Shown: piece after piece, positions 1 to 11,607 of the stretch
Numbering within the stretch: the first letter of the stretch is position 1
Layout: the number at the start of each line of letters is the position of its first letter
Source of the DNA: Nematostella vectensis
Taxonomy: Eukaryota > Cnidaria > Anthozoa > Actiniaria > Edwardsiidae
DNA: 64,000 bases
Assembly (NCBI RefSeq): GCF_932526225.1
Contig: NC_064034.1
Location: 5,690,001-5,754,000, forward strand
Direction: 5' to 3'
Made by a program: the position numbers and the translations under genes
Notes under the pieces: generated by a model
What the model saw: only the letters and a program-made list of their open reading frames with translations
The model's database searches: none
What the model was told of the DNA's origin: nothing

Positions 1-558
1 TTAAGTTAAGCTTTAATTTACTTAATTTGCATTTTCAAAAATCTGATAGTTACGCGATATTACAAAGTTTCCCTGTTTCATCAAGGACACCAGTGTTAAC
101 TGTTTTCAAAATGAACTACTGGTAAAAAGTTAGACTTTTACAATCGACTGTTAGTGTTTGACGTTTGCAAGAGAACGAGTCGAAAATATGGCCAAGAAGA
201 GCTTCACAACCGAAACTAAACATGTGCGATCATGTCCTCTTTGCTGTAATCGCTTGCTTGAATTATGAAAAGCTAGTTGATCAACAGTTAATTATTTGCT
301 ATAGATGCAAAAATATTAAATAGACTGCAAAAGATGTCAGAAAACCAAGGAATTACAAGCTACTCACCGCCATGCTTTACTCGTTGCTGATGTCGGCTGA
401 TCGATGTTCACGTGATACAATTTTTCCCGCGCAATGCAGATTTTCTACATCAGAACGAGGCTGTCTCTAACTTGATCCAAACATCTTCCGACAGATTTCC
501 GAGGAGTAACCGGGGAGAAATTCCAGTCCCTCGCGGTATTTTACAAAGAAGAAGCAAG
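1..558. other. Upstream region of the FAM50 gene
   Basis: AT-rich sequence leading to the FAM50 start codon. I see no convincing exon on either strand. It probably contains the promoter and 5' UTR, but I could not identify a TATA box or a transcription start. Confidence 0.4.
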
Positions 559-3500
559 ATGGCGGAATACAAGGGAGCCTCACGAGAGGGCCAAAGAGCC
601 CAAAACCTGTTAAAAAAGCGTGAGAAAATGAAGGAAGACATGGAAGCTAGGAGAAAAAAGATCGCCGAGGTACTATTGTTACTCTAAAATACTTCATTTC
701 AAGAAAGTATATTAAAAACCAGTTGGTTCTCAATTGTCAATCTCAATGCACTTAAGTTAACATACTTAATTTGTTTCTTTATTCAGGATAACAAAATTGG
801 CGACATTACCAGCAAATTTTCCTCTCAGTATGATGTGGTAGAACAACAACTGAAAGCTAGCACTATCGGTATGTTAATTCCACGAATCTATCCCTCGATA
901 ATGCTTATTATATTATGTTGTGATGATGTACATTACGTACGAATCACGTAGGAATCATTATCATCATAGGTCCATCATCACCATTAGTCTCAGCTGTCCG
1001 CGTTTTTTAGTTACGTTGCAGAGCTTTTGCTACTGACAAACGTGACAAACAGAGTCTTTTTTTAATGTCATATTATAGTGAGTTTTATGGCAACTTACAA
1101 GCAGGAGCGGATACAGGGGGGGGGGGGGGGGGGTGTGGCTCGGTAAATATCCACCCCCTTTTGGAGTAAGAAAAAGTCACTTTGTTTAAAAAAAAATAAA
1201 TCTCTGACTGACAGGATTAACTGTCCAATTACCTTTGCTGGCTTGACCTTGCTGACGCAACAAATCCAATTCAGTGTGAAGTATTGAGTAAGATCTATGT
1301 ATTGACCTACCAAGAACCACTTGATCAGTTATAAGCTGTCTGTCCGGCCATCATCCGACCCCCTTTTTGAAATCCTGGATCTGCCCCTAACAGGTTATGT
1401 TTCTATCAGTCTCTCCACTTGATTGACCAACTTTTTACACACACCTGCTTTAAGGCCAGGTAAAATCACAAAAAAATTATGCAGCACAGCAGTGAAGGAG
1501 TACGTACAATAGATACATATGACACAAATATGGTCACAAAATGAGGGATCTCATTTTAAATTATTTTTAAGTGTATTTTTATTGACAAGTTTGATTTTAG
1601 TGTATTATTGTAACAGACTGAATTGTATGGTGAATTATTATTACAAACACAAAAATCCCAAATCTTTTTTTTTCAGGTTTGGTTACTCTTGATGAGATGA
1701 AAGCCAAGCGTGAGGTTTTGGTGCGAGAGCATGAGAAACTTTTGGCAGCTCAGCTAAAAGGGGATGAGGAAGAGTATGTGTATTTTTTCTGTTACTGTAC
1801 ATATTTTTTTCTTTTATGCTATCAGTTTTGTATGATTGACCTATTGGTTTTGACATGAATCCAACCAGCTCATTATTATTATTATAGGAATAAAAAATCT
1901 AAGAAGGAAAAAAAACGAGAAAAGCAGAAGCAGGCAGCAGCCCTTTCTTTTGCCCTAGAGGAAGATGAAGAGGAGCAAGAAGAAAGTATGTTTTATAAGC
2001 TTCCTTAATTTTTTTTTTCTAACTGTCATTTTTAATATTGTTGGTCTTTATTTAAATGGGGGAGGAGGCAGGAAAGAAGTTACTGTAAATGATCTAATAA
2101 ATGCCCAGGGGGGGTTTATTAAATTTTGATGGTCTGAGGGGTGGGGGGGGGGGGGTGTTCAATAGATAGTAAGCATTTTTTAGAGAGGGGCATTCTTTAC
2201 AAACTATAACAAGTGCAGTATCTATCAGGATCACAATAAATTATAGCCTGTGTAAAAAGTGTTTCTTTACTATAACCAAGTCTAACCAAGTAGAAGCCAA
2301 ACTCAAGTTAATTAAATATGATTTGTATTACCGAAATTCCTATGTCATTTGTTTTTAAGCTGAGAGGGAGGGAAGGGGGGGGCATTTATTAGAGTGGGGC
2401 ATTCATTACAAACTTGTAAGCTGAGGGGTGCATTCATTAGATACAGTAGGAGGCATTCTTCAGATAGGGGGTGTTTATTAGATCATTTACGGTATAAGAA
2501 AAAAATGTGAAAATTTTTCCTCTGTATTTTTGTCCCCATCCTATCCTACTCATTTCTAATTATTTTTTTTCTTCTTCAAGTTCCAGTTCCTGTCAAGAAA
2601 AAGAAGCCTGGCAAGAATCCAGAAGTTGATACATCTTTTCTTCCCGACAGAGAAAGAGAGGTTGGCCAGACTATTACTAATTTTTACATTTTCAGGGGCG
2701 GATCTAGCTTTTCGCTAAGGGGTGGGGGGATGGGGGGTGTTCGCTCAGTGACAAAGGGGGAGGGGAAAATTTTTTTACATATGGCTTTCTGGCATCCCAA
2801 AGGGGGGGGGGCTTAAACCCCCTAAAACCCTCCCCCTAGATCCGCTACTGATTTTATTTTTATGAGCATAAAGCATTATTTGTAACTTGTTTATGTATTT
2901 TTTCCATGATTCTATTTTGAGATAGGAAAAAGAAAGAGAAGAAAGAAAACAACTTGGCCAAGAATGGCTTGAGCGCCAAGAGAGAATAAAAAGTATGTTT
3001 CAGAGAAGTAAATTCTTATTAAGAAAGTTTAAAAGTGGACTTTGTGGTGAGTTTACTGTACTGGAGAGAACATTTAAGTATAAAACAATTAAACACCACC
3101 TGAAAAATTGATAAACATTCTGAACCCTGCCAGATAACAGAGTTTAATGCATTACTGAAGACCCCAAAAATGCTCAATAAATCTAATGTAGAAAACACTA
3201 AACCTGGTAGTGGCTTGCCCCTGGCAAAAAGGTATTGCACATTTGAAACATTAACTGAGCCAAATGCTGCATAAACTCTATATAAATACAGTCATTTTTC
3301 TCTAATACCAACACCCTCAGTGTAAAGAGGGAAATTTTTGTTAGACCCAAAGGTGGACTGTATTTTCACATATTAGAATTGGATATTTTAATTTTCCAAT
3401 ATTAGATGTGCATGTAGTGACCACAGCTTGTGTTTTAGATGAAGATGTACAGATCACCTACAGCTATTGGGATGGATCAGGGCACAGGAGGACATTAACT

Positions 3501-5953
3501 GTGAGTTGTACAAACAGGGTATAATAGAGTTACAGTAGCTGATGTAACAAGCTGGTTTGGCAAATAATATTCTTCAATGGTCAAGCATTGACTGCTGCAC
3601 ATCACCTAGAGGAGCCACAGGAGCAGATCCAGGGTTTCCCAAAGGAGATGGAGGGGGATGGGGGTCACTTACCCAAATCCAAAATACCAATATTATACAA
3701 CGTATTGCATTCAAGGCAAATTTGCGAATTTTAATTCCCAAAGATTTTTCTAAAACTTAATTCCTGGGCTCCATGGACCTGCCACTGACTTATCCCCATT
3801 CCCTTTAATCCAACCACCTTTATAAAAGTCTCGATGCACTCCTGGAGTGTGGAGCTAGTGGTGTAGGTGTGCAGAGTAAATGGTCCTATGCAGTGCTGGG
3901 CAAGGCTCATAGAATTGAGAGATTAGTGCAAATTCCTTACAATGTCTTGCTGTCCTTATAGATGAAAAAAGGCAACACAATAGCACAATTCCTGCAAAGA
4001 TGTATTGAACAGCTTCGGAAGGATTTCACTGAGTTCCGGTGAGTAAATTAATTGTATTTCTGTACTGTATTATGATAAGGATAATATAAAAACGCCCAAA
4101 CTGTCGCGATCTCATACCAGAACAATGAATACAATACACCAAAAACTGAAATCGACTCTGCCAAATTTTCGTCTTTAATAAGACTTCTTCAGGGCAGACT
4201 GAAGAAGGTGAATCGTTACAAGCTAGTGGCCAACTATTCTGATGTAAATAAGCTTGTAACGATTCACCTTCTTCAGTCTGCCCTGAAGAAGTCTTATTAA
4301 AGACAAAAATTTGGCAGAGTCGATTTCCAGTTTTTGGTGTATTGTATTATGATAAGGTGTACAATGTATTTTTATGTTTATATACTACATAAGCCATACA
4401 GCTTTACGTCAAGTGTTTTAAGAGTCATATTATAATTTCTTTTTCTATTGCAGGCCATATGCCTGTCTTTTTCTTCTGTGGCCATCTTTAGCACTTGAAA
4501 ATCCCCATGCCTTTATGTGGCTCACTGTTTGAGGGTGTTCTTATGGTCCTTTTAGGGCCCTCACGACAGAAAACCTCATGTACGTCAAGGAAGATCTTAT
4601 CATTCCACATGTAAGTATGTCAAGAGAAATTTATGCTGCGTCAGTCCCACCCCGATTTTTATTTTTTACCAAATTGCATTAAAAACCTCGTAATTATAAG
4701 ATCTTTTAGGGGAGGGGTTTGGTAATTTTTGCTTTTTTGCATTCAACTATTGCTTTTTCAGCTAAAATTTCAACTCAATTTTATTTTACAAAGAATAGCA
4801 TTTTATCCCTGCAGAATTGCTCTGAGATGTTTTTTCTCGCTTTTTATTTGGCATTTCTTGTCCTTTGAAATATTTGGTTTCTACTCTAAAGTTTAATTAA
4901 TAACTCTGATATTTATTGGCTTTTGGGCGCAACGTGCGTATATAGCTATCTGTACCAAATATAAAAATCCAAAAAAAAAAAAATCAGAGATTATGTGGGA
5001 AATAAATACAATTTTCCAACTCTCAGGGTTTTAGAGCTTCTTGTGCTTCTATCCTGGACACTAGATGTAATTTATGGTCTTTTTTGGTTTATTTTACGTG
5101 CCCGGAACAAAATGCTGCGTTATTTATAGTACTGATAATTGCAAATGTGAAAAAGATAATTACTGCATGACCTCTCATTTGTCACTACTCATTTTGTTGC
5201 CAGCACCACACATTTTACGACTTCATCATTAACAAGGCGCGAGGAAAGAGCGGGCCACTTTTCAGCTTTGATGTCCACGAAGATGTGCGCATGATCAATG
5301 ACGCCACCGTAGAAAAGGACGAGGTAAATGATTGGTGGCGATGTTTTATTGACAAAAATGTATATCACGTGAATACTGTAAAAAAATTGAGGTAGCTCCA
5401 TGGTTTAAGCGCCTAATTTTGCGCGCCGCCTTATTTTAGATGACTAAAAAAAAAAAGAAAGAAAAAAGAAAAAAGGTATTGACAACTCAAGCCAAGACAA
5501 GTGCAAGTTAGAAAATCCTTCGCGGCTAAGTGGGAACGCGGCTTCTATTGACTACAGGATATATTTGGACTGAACGCCTCCCCCGTAACTCATTTCCGTG
5601 TTTCTATTTGTTTTGTCACCAGTCTCACGCGGGTAAAGTAGTCCTCAGGGGCTGGTACGAGCGTAACAAACACATATTTCCGGCCAGCCGTTGGGAGCCA
5701 TACGACCCTGAGAAAAAATGGGAGAAATACACGGTAAGTGTGTGTAGCTAAAGCTTGCCCCTACAGACTAACTTTTCTAGCTAAGGCCGTGGCTAAGGTT
5801 CTAGGATATGGAAAGAGAACATAGCACTAGAGGGCTCTGGATTTCTTGGAATTTCTTTTACTCTTGGCTATATCGTTTACATTTTTTTCTATTTATTTGT
5901 TTTTTTTTTGCTTTTGATGAGCACAGGTGTCTGATGGCCCGAAACCAGTGTGA
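559..5953 (+). CDS. FAM50: FAM50/XAP5 family nuclear protein, 12 exons, complete
   Basis: Exons: 559-669, 787-868, 1677-1773, 1888-1985, 2581-2660, 2926-2992, 3439-3500, 3962-4038, 4556-4610, 5204-5323, 5623-5733, 5927-5953. Every junction is GT/AG with matching phase, giving a 328-residue protein, close to human FAM50A. The N-terminus starts [15 protein letters not shown]. The middle is Lys/Glu-rich with a basic run ([10 protein letters not shown], likely nuclear localisation) and an acidic stretch. The conserved XAP5 core follows: [55 protein letters not shown], then [15 protein letters not shown] and [22 protein letters not shown]50 proteins are nuclear and linked to the spliceosome C complex in vertebrates (established knowledge). 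The start at 559 gives the family-typical first residues. A polyadenylation signal AATAAA lies at 6273-6278. Introns carry several miniature elements. The orthology call is firm; which vertebrate paralogue it matches is not decided. Confidence 0.96.
1101..1390. repeat. MITE-like element with G-run, copy 1 (FAM50 intron 2)
   Basis: Ends are imperfect inverted repeats (GGAGCGGATACAGG near 1103 against CCTGGATCTGCCCC near 1372). A run of G follows the left end and C-rich sequence precedes the right end. Same family as the copies at 2693 and 3616. Confidence 0.5.
2693..2850. repeat. MITE-like element with G-run, copy 2 (FAM50 intron 5)
   Basis: Short element bounded by CAGGGGCGGATCTAG and the near-complement CTAGATCCGCTACTG. 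Internal G-rich and C-rich arms face each other, so the element can fold back on itself. Confidence 0.6.
3616..3788. repeat. MITE-like element, degenerate copy 3 (FAM50 intron 7)
   Basis: Left end ACAGGAGCAGATCCAGGG and right end TGGACCTGCCACTG resemble the termini of the two upstream copies. It is more diverged and its ends are uncertain. Confidence 0.4.
4127..4348. repeat. Long foldback element in FAM50 intron 8
   Basis: Two near-perfect inverted arms of about 98 bp (4127-4224 and 4251-4348) surround a 26 bp spacer. A 15 bp direct repeat, TGTATTATGATAAGG, occurs at 4066-4080 and 4343-4357 and may be a target-site duplication. No coding capacity. Confidence 0.8.
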
Positions 5954-6670
5954 CCGCCTGCCGACATCATTCAAGATCTCCGAGGCGTGGTTGACCCACA
6001 GGTCACGTACAGGACGAGAGAGCTGTGGTGCCTCTTCTCACCGCACTACGCCCGTGGGATCTTACACCGTGACAATCGGTGGCCACACTTCCACGTCTCG
6101 GCCATAAGGAGAGACAGGGGTGGTGACATAGTGGCATTATTCAGGCTATGGGAAGTTGGCATTCTTCTCTTTTAGGATTGAATAACCCTCACGTATGTAC
6201 AGTAGACGTGCGTAATACGTGTATCGGCTTTAACGCGCAGAAGTATGCATAACTTATGAGTAGCACGGAAAGAATAAAGTTTTTTTCTGTTCTATTTAGA
6301 CGCCATCCTCTTGTCCTCGTCACTTTTTATTGCTTCCGAGCAATAAAACCAAGGTAGTCATTTCGATTTTTAATAAATAAATGAACCTGTATAAAAATGT
6401 CTTCAAAATGTATAGTGCTTTAATTAATGATTTGGGAGTAGAGCTGAGGTTGATTGCCGCGTCATCGGGAAGTATCCCAGGATACCTTGCGCATCTTGAG
6501 TGACGTCACTCATTCTCAGCTGGGGGTCTCCTTACCTTCTGGCGTTTAAAACGCACCACCGCACACGGATACGCTTAGATGCGGGCGGACGACCAAGTAA
6601 CACAACACAACCGAACTTGGCACGATCTCGGCTAGCAACGCGCCGCGATATCTTATTCCACACATCCAGG

Positions 6671-8251
6671 ATGCGTCAAGAATTCAAGATAAAGAATGTA
6701 AAATTGGACTTTCCTGATGTCAAGTCGTTTACTACATCCCCGGTAAGCTACTCTAGTCTCTTAGTACGGGACTGCTTAGCACAGGAAACCGATCGTCATT
6801 GTGCCCTCTGATGACAGTACTGAAACCTATACCCAAAACCTTCACGACTCGCAATGCTAATAATAATGCAACAACAAAATGTCCAAGTTGCACTACCGAA
6901 TGGGGTATTTCTTTACATTATTTGCGGTGAACTTAGCGGATGTTTCCTTATCTTTATGTGTAATAGGGAGATATCCTATCCCTTTAATCATTATCGCAGA
7001 AGCTAGATCGCTCCTTAGCCGCACTTCACCCGAGCTGTTGATTAATGCACCGCTCACATTTCCTAAACTGCGGAAATATTTCGCAATTCATACAGGACAG
7101 ATAATTTTTAAAAATGTTAAACAATAGATAGTTATTACCCTTTGATCGACGTATTGTAGTGGGACTAAGGTCAGGTTTAGGGACTGTTTACATCAGAGAG
7201 AAGTCTACACAAATCATGATCGTTCCGTGGTCGAAGTGATTTTTTAAGGGCGTAAACTCTGTCGCCGACGATTTGCGCGTATCTCGAAGCAAAGACTGGC
7301 ATTAGTCAATGTAAAAGATGGTAGAGAATATTGATATTCTATTGAAGCAAGTAGGACAAAATCCCAATCCGCTCACCTGCATGCCTTTTCCCTATACTAT
7401 ATGTATGTTTACAATTTGTAATATAAAAACTTTACTGTCAACACGTTGATTTAATGTTTACACAATAGCGTCATAACTACTTTTTTACATAATAACTCAA
7501 ACCGTTTTTTGTTAACGAAGGAAAAAAGTTTCAAAGTAATTTTTCTATCTAGTGCTTAGAGGCGGTGTCTTGAATTTTTCTAGTGGTAAAAGGCTTGCTG
7601 TTGAAAACAGTGTCAATTAATAATTTGGAAAACTCGAGCCATATGCTACAAATCCCTCTTAAAATCGCAAACATTTTAACCAGAAACGACAGCACCAAAA
7701 TTCATCGATGATTGAAAAGGAATCCAGCTGATTTGATTAACCGACACGTATTTGACAACCTCCGCTCTGTTTCTCGCTACAAAGGATTTTAATATTTGCT
7801 CAGCAAACACCCTACCAATGTATACGTCGCCCGAGCCTTTGTATTGAGCTGCGGTTGGCGTTTCTTTTATGATAATTGATCACAAGTCAAGTGTTTGGTG
7901 ACCCTCAGTATCTCTTGCTATCAGGGTCTTTGTGATCCGGATTTCCAGTCTGGCGCGCGACAACAGATTGTACGAGTAGATATGCAAGTCTTTGACATTT
8001 TCTGTAGCTCCCCCTCCAAAAAATGTGTATTATATCGCAGTGCCAGTTTCTTGTTAAAAGTCTTAAATACATGTGTATTGAATTATATTTATTGCAGTTT
8101 TTTTGTAGTCGGCTCAAAGGAAAGATAAGTATTTACCAAATCTGCCTGACTATATATATATATATATATATATAAAATCCCCTGATGAGTGGGCAACCAC
8201 GAAACAGACCTGTAGGGAAACCTATGTAGTTTGTATTTTTTCTCAAACCAA

Positions 8252-8303
<52 letters not shown>

Positions 8304-10139
8304 TCACTTTTACAAGAGGGCGTGGCGTGGCCAGTCCTTCTCAAGAGGAAGAGGGCCTTCAACCCTTAGCGTGACATAGGAACCTAAGGTACTGTGCGCA
8401 AATTAGATGCGCTGTCGGTGATATAGCCCATTTTAAGACCTATCGGTCTATGCCATTGAGATTACTGTAGATAGTTTAGGGAAGGATCGTGAAGATCGAA
8501 GGCACTGTTGTTTTGCGAGAGCGGCGAGTGGCACAGCAGTAATATGTGAAATCGGAGAGCTTCCGATGACAAAACTTTAATCAAGTCCTGGGAATCTGAC
8601 TTTGGAAAGGGGATCTGGTCAAGATCTGCCAAACTGGAGCTGCATGGGTCCAGGCCATTGTTTTCGAAGCTTGAGTGAAAAATATTGGCGCGAAATTTTC
8701 CTTCGCAACGCAACTTTGATTTAGAATATCTCGAAAACGAAAAGCTCTCAGGGCTTCATATTCACCTTATAGACAATCGACTGTTAAAATTTAAGGGCAA
8801 GTCTTGCCTTTCGTATCGCCTTAACAGTTGGTTAAGGCGATAACCTAGTAGTTTGACAAGCTCATATTTTAACAGTTGGTTGTTCTATCCTCCGAGTGGT
8901 ATAACATTACGCTCATATTTTTTGAAAAAATGGTGGTTCTTTTCTCCACGTGGTTTAACTAGCTGATATAGGCCACGCGCAAACATGCTGGAACATAGCA
9001 TTTCCTTGCCTTGTGGTCAGTCGCCAATGCTGGCTGCTGGTTGGCGCTCTTTGTACGGGACTTGTTCTCTCTGCGCTTCGCCTTGGCTAGCTTTGATTTG
9101 TAACTGCTCGTTGTCCCCCCCCCTCCGCCCTTAGTGTTTTTACCAGCCCTAATTTATAACATTTCGATAGTGTTTTCTCCCTCCTTGTCTCCTTGTGCCT
9201 TAACTTGCTTTAAGTTGTAACTGTTCGCCCCACCCCACCCCACCTCAGTGGTTTTGCCTGCTGTTATTTTTAACAGTTCTCTGATCTCTCTCCCTAGAGG
9301 TATTACCAGCCCTTGTTTTTAATAGTTCGTTGTTTTCCCTTCCCTAGTGGTTTTGCCAGCTCATATTCGTCATCTACCGCACGCTCGTGGCTTTGTATGT
9401 CACCACGTGGTCAGTCCTCGGCGGAGTGATGAGACTTGATCAGGGCGCACTGTGGTTTATCTTTCTAACAAACTGGAGTTACACAATCCTCAACATTCAC
9501 TTCATCCTTGGCGCCTGTTTACCCGCCTACCACTACTACAAATGCTCCCCTGGCGCTGCAAGCTCGAAGATAATCGCAACTGATAGCAATGCCAATGACG
9601 AGCCCGCGAATCACGTACAGTTGGAGCTCGAGGACCCATGCGCAGTAAACACAAAGTTGACCACTTTACCGCAGAATTCCCGGATGTTTATTTTAGCGTG
9701 CAAGGTTTCTTGGGTCGTCTTTAATATCGCGGCAAACGTAGCACCGCTGGTTACATTCATGTACTGGGGATTTAACTATGTGCCTGGGCAATACGTCGAC
9801 AGCTCCAACATCAACGCGCATGCTCTGAATTGTGTTCTGATGTTTGCTGACGTTATGCTGAGTAACCTCCCGGTGCGTGTGCTGCACGTGATCTATGCAC
9901 TTGTATGCGGTTTTGCTTACGTCACATTTACAGTCATCTATTGGGCGGCTGGAGGTGTCAATCACGAAGGCAATTCGTACATCTACTCGGCACTGGATTA
10001 CACAGGAAGCCCGGGCATGGCCGCCACGATGGCTGTGCTTTTTGTGCTCTTGGCCCAGCCTCTTTCTCATTTACTGCTGTACGGTCTCTATTGCTTTAGA
10101 GATTGGTTAGTCAAGAGAAGCACGAGAGCAATTGAATAG
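6671..10139 (+). CDS. Rolling-stone-like multipass membrane protein, 2 exons
   Basis: Exon 1 is 6671-6742 (24 codons, ending KSFTTSP before GTAAGC). Exon 2 is 9348-10139, starting at TGG after the acceptor TTCCCTTCCCTAG. The joined protein is 287 residues. The junction reads SFTTSPWFCQLIFVIYR, matching the rolling-stone pattern of a short cytoplasmic lead, a Trp, then a first membrane helix ending in IYR. Family hallmarks follow: LWFIFLTNWSYTILN, KVSWVVFNIA, NAHALNCVLMFADV, PVRVLHVIYALVCGFAYV, VIYWAAGG and YIYSALDY. Several hydrophobic segments are evident. Drosophila rolling stone acts in myoblast fusion (established); the function of this relative is unknown. An alternative acceptor CAG at 9357-9359 would drop four codons. 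It follows FAM50 on the same strand, about 0.7 kb after that gene's stop. Confidence 0.88.
8150..8295. repeat. (TA)n microsatellites flanking the hammerhead motif
   Basis: Two TA-dinucleotide runs (about 8151-8174 and 8254-8294) bracket an 80 bp unique stretch that holds a hammerhead-ribozyme core. They are in the rolling-stone-like intron. Confidence 0.9.
8178..8218 (+). ncRNA. Minimal type I hammerhead ribozyme motif
   Basis: All core elements are present in order. Stem I 5' strand TCCC is at 8178-8181 and core CTGATGA at 8182-8188. Stem II GTGG/CCAC with a GCAA tetraloop is at 8189-8200, then core GAA at 8201-8203. A 3 bp stem III (ACA/TGT, loop GACC) is at 8204-8213. The cleavage triplet is GTA with cleavage after A8214, and stem I 3' strand GGGA is at 8215-8218. 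The short stem III resembles the minimal type I hammerheads reported in Penelope-like elements and metazoan retrozymes (established). It lies in the sense strand of the rolling-stone-like intron between TA runs, so it is probably a retroelement remnant. Stem I is only four pairs long here, so activity is unproven. Confidence 0.75.
8860..9347 (+). repeat. Degenerate tandem repeats resembling the exon-2 acceptor region
   Basis: Imperfect ~60 bp units repeat sequence resembling the end of the intron and start of exon 2: pyrimidine tract, AG, TGGTTTTGCCAGCTCATATT. Examples lie near 8870, 8915, 9115, 9220 and 9290. Several contain plausible AG acceptors (CCCTTAG, CACCTCAG, TCCCTAG). Confidence 0.6.
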
Positions 10140-11607
10140 ATATGTCACGTGAGGTATGGAGGTATATTCTAGGTTACTATAACTCTTTCTCGAGAAACCA
10201 ATGACATATAATTATTTTGTTTTTCATTTTTTTATTCAAATCAACAGCGTTCTCAAATCAACACCATCCATGCTCCTCGCAGCTTCAAATGATTTTTATT
10301 TCTCAGCAGTTACGCATAAAGTTTTTTTGTATTGCCCGTCTAGCCATTGTTTCGACGAGATCATCAATCTTTTACCACATTAGATTTCCTTGTTTCCATT
10401 AGATTTTCTATTTCTACCCGTTCTTAGTAGTATTGTGATCCAAGTGCAATACCATTTCTAGTATTATAAATTGCTCGTGATCTTCCAGGAGGTCTTGCCG
10501 TAAAATGATCTTGAAATGTCAGGGATGGACATATAGCGAACGAATATCCAAGTAAACCAACCATTATTATTTGAGTTTTTGATTGATGATTCTTTCTAAC
10601 TAAACTTTAATAGTTACGCCTTTTGGAAATATGGTGTTTACAATCGACATTCTTGCTATTGTGGTTTATACTTGCTTTTCTATTTATTTTATTTTCCGAT
10701 ATTATTTGCTAATTAGAATTAATCTAGCTTTAAAATATTTCTTCTAGTCTTATCCATTATATCAATCTCATTAATTTATTTTTACCTCAATTTTACCTGT
10801 TAGTTTTATTGTTTGTCTTTTTTTGTCATTGGTGGGGCATTTGGTGCAAGATATTTACACCTCTTCTTTCGTTCGCCGCGGGCAATGTTTCGGTTCCTCA
10901 TTTGAAGACTAAGTATAATACATTTAATACATTTACAGATGTTCAATTCACCTGAAATACCGGTCAGGAATTGGTAAATAAACAAATTGCAGGATTCCTA
11001 CCTTATTATTAAATGGGCCTTTGCATTTTGCTTAAGCGAAATTAATTGAATGAATGAAATATTATTGTACCGACAATTTAACTTAATTTGTCGCTTTTGA
11101 CTAATTAAAGTGCCGAATCTAATGTCATATTTACCGAATCTAATGTCATATTTTGCGTAACTTCTGATTGAAATGCGCATGCGTACTTAACAAATGGTGA
11201 CTTTGTAACGCTGTCTAAGGTTAAAAAGCTTTTGCTTTTCCCGCTGTGGGACATTAGCGCAATGATATGTGCGTGCTCTTTCCCGATAAATTACAGTGAG
11301 CATGACAATCAATTATATTTTATTGCTGTACGTTTAATACACTTATGCGTGTCGCAGCTGACCAAGGGCGGCGAGTAATTCTCATTGGCTCTCTGTACTT
11401 TTTATTAACAGCGATTAGCTACGATTCTCTCAATTGGATAATTGCATTCTCCTGCAATTTTAATTTCTTGCCAGCTTCAAGTTTTGTTTAAAAGAACATT
11501 CCAAATCGAGAAAGATTATAGTCAATGAAGCGTTCAGAACGGGAACTTTTCAAGAAGGAAAACTTGGAGCACATTTTAAGCTTGCAAAAAAATACACATT
11601 TCAAATC
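10140..11607. other. Intergenic, AT-rich, no gene seen
   Basis: Between the rolling-stone-like stop and the GPCR start. I see only short open stretches without family signals, plus a small direct repeat (CCGAATCTAATGTCATAT twice near 11112-11150). The last ~200 bp presumably includes the GPCR promoter and 5' UTR. Confidence 0.5.

Noticed and set aside
5808-6175. Plus-strand ORFs after FAM50 exon 11
   Set aside because: They overlap the true last exon and 3' UTR; the FAM50 frame ends at 5953 with family-like sequence.
9693-10070. 125-codon ORF antisense to rolling-stone-like exon 2
   Set aside because: Shadow of a well-supported coding exon.
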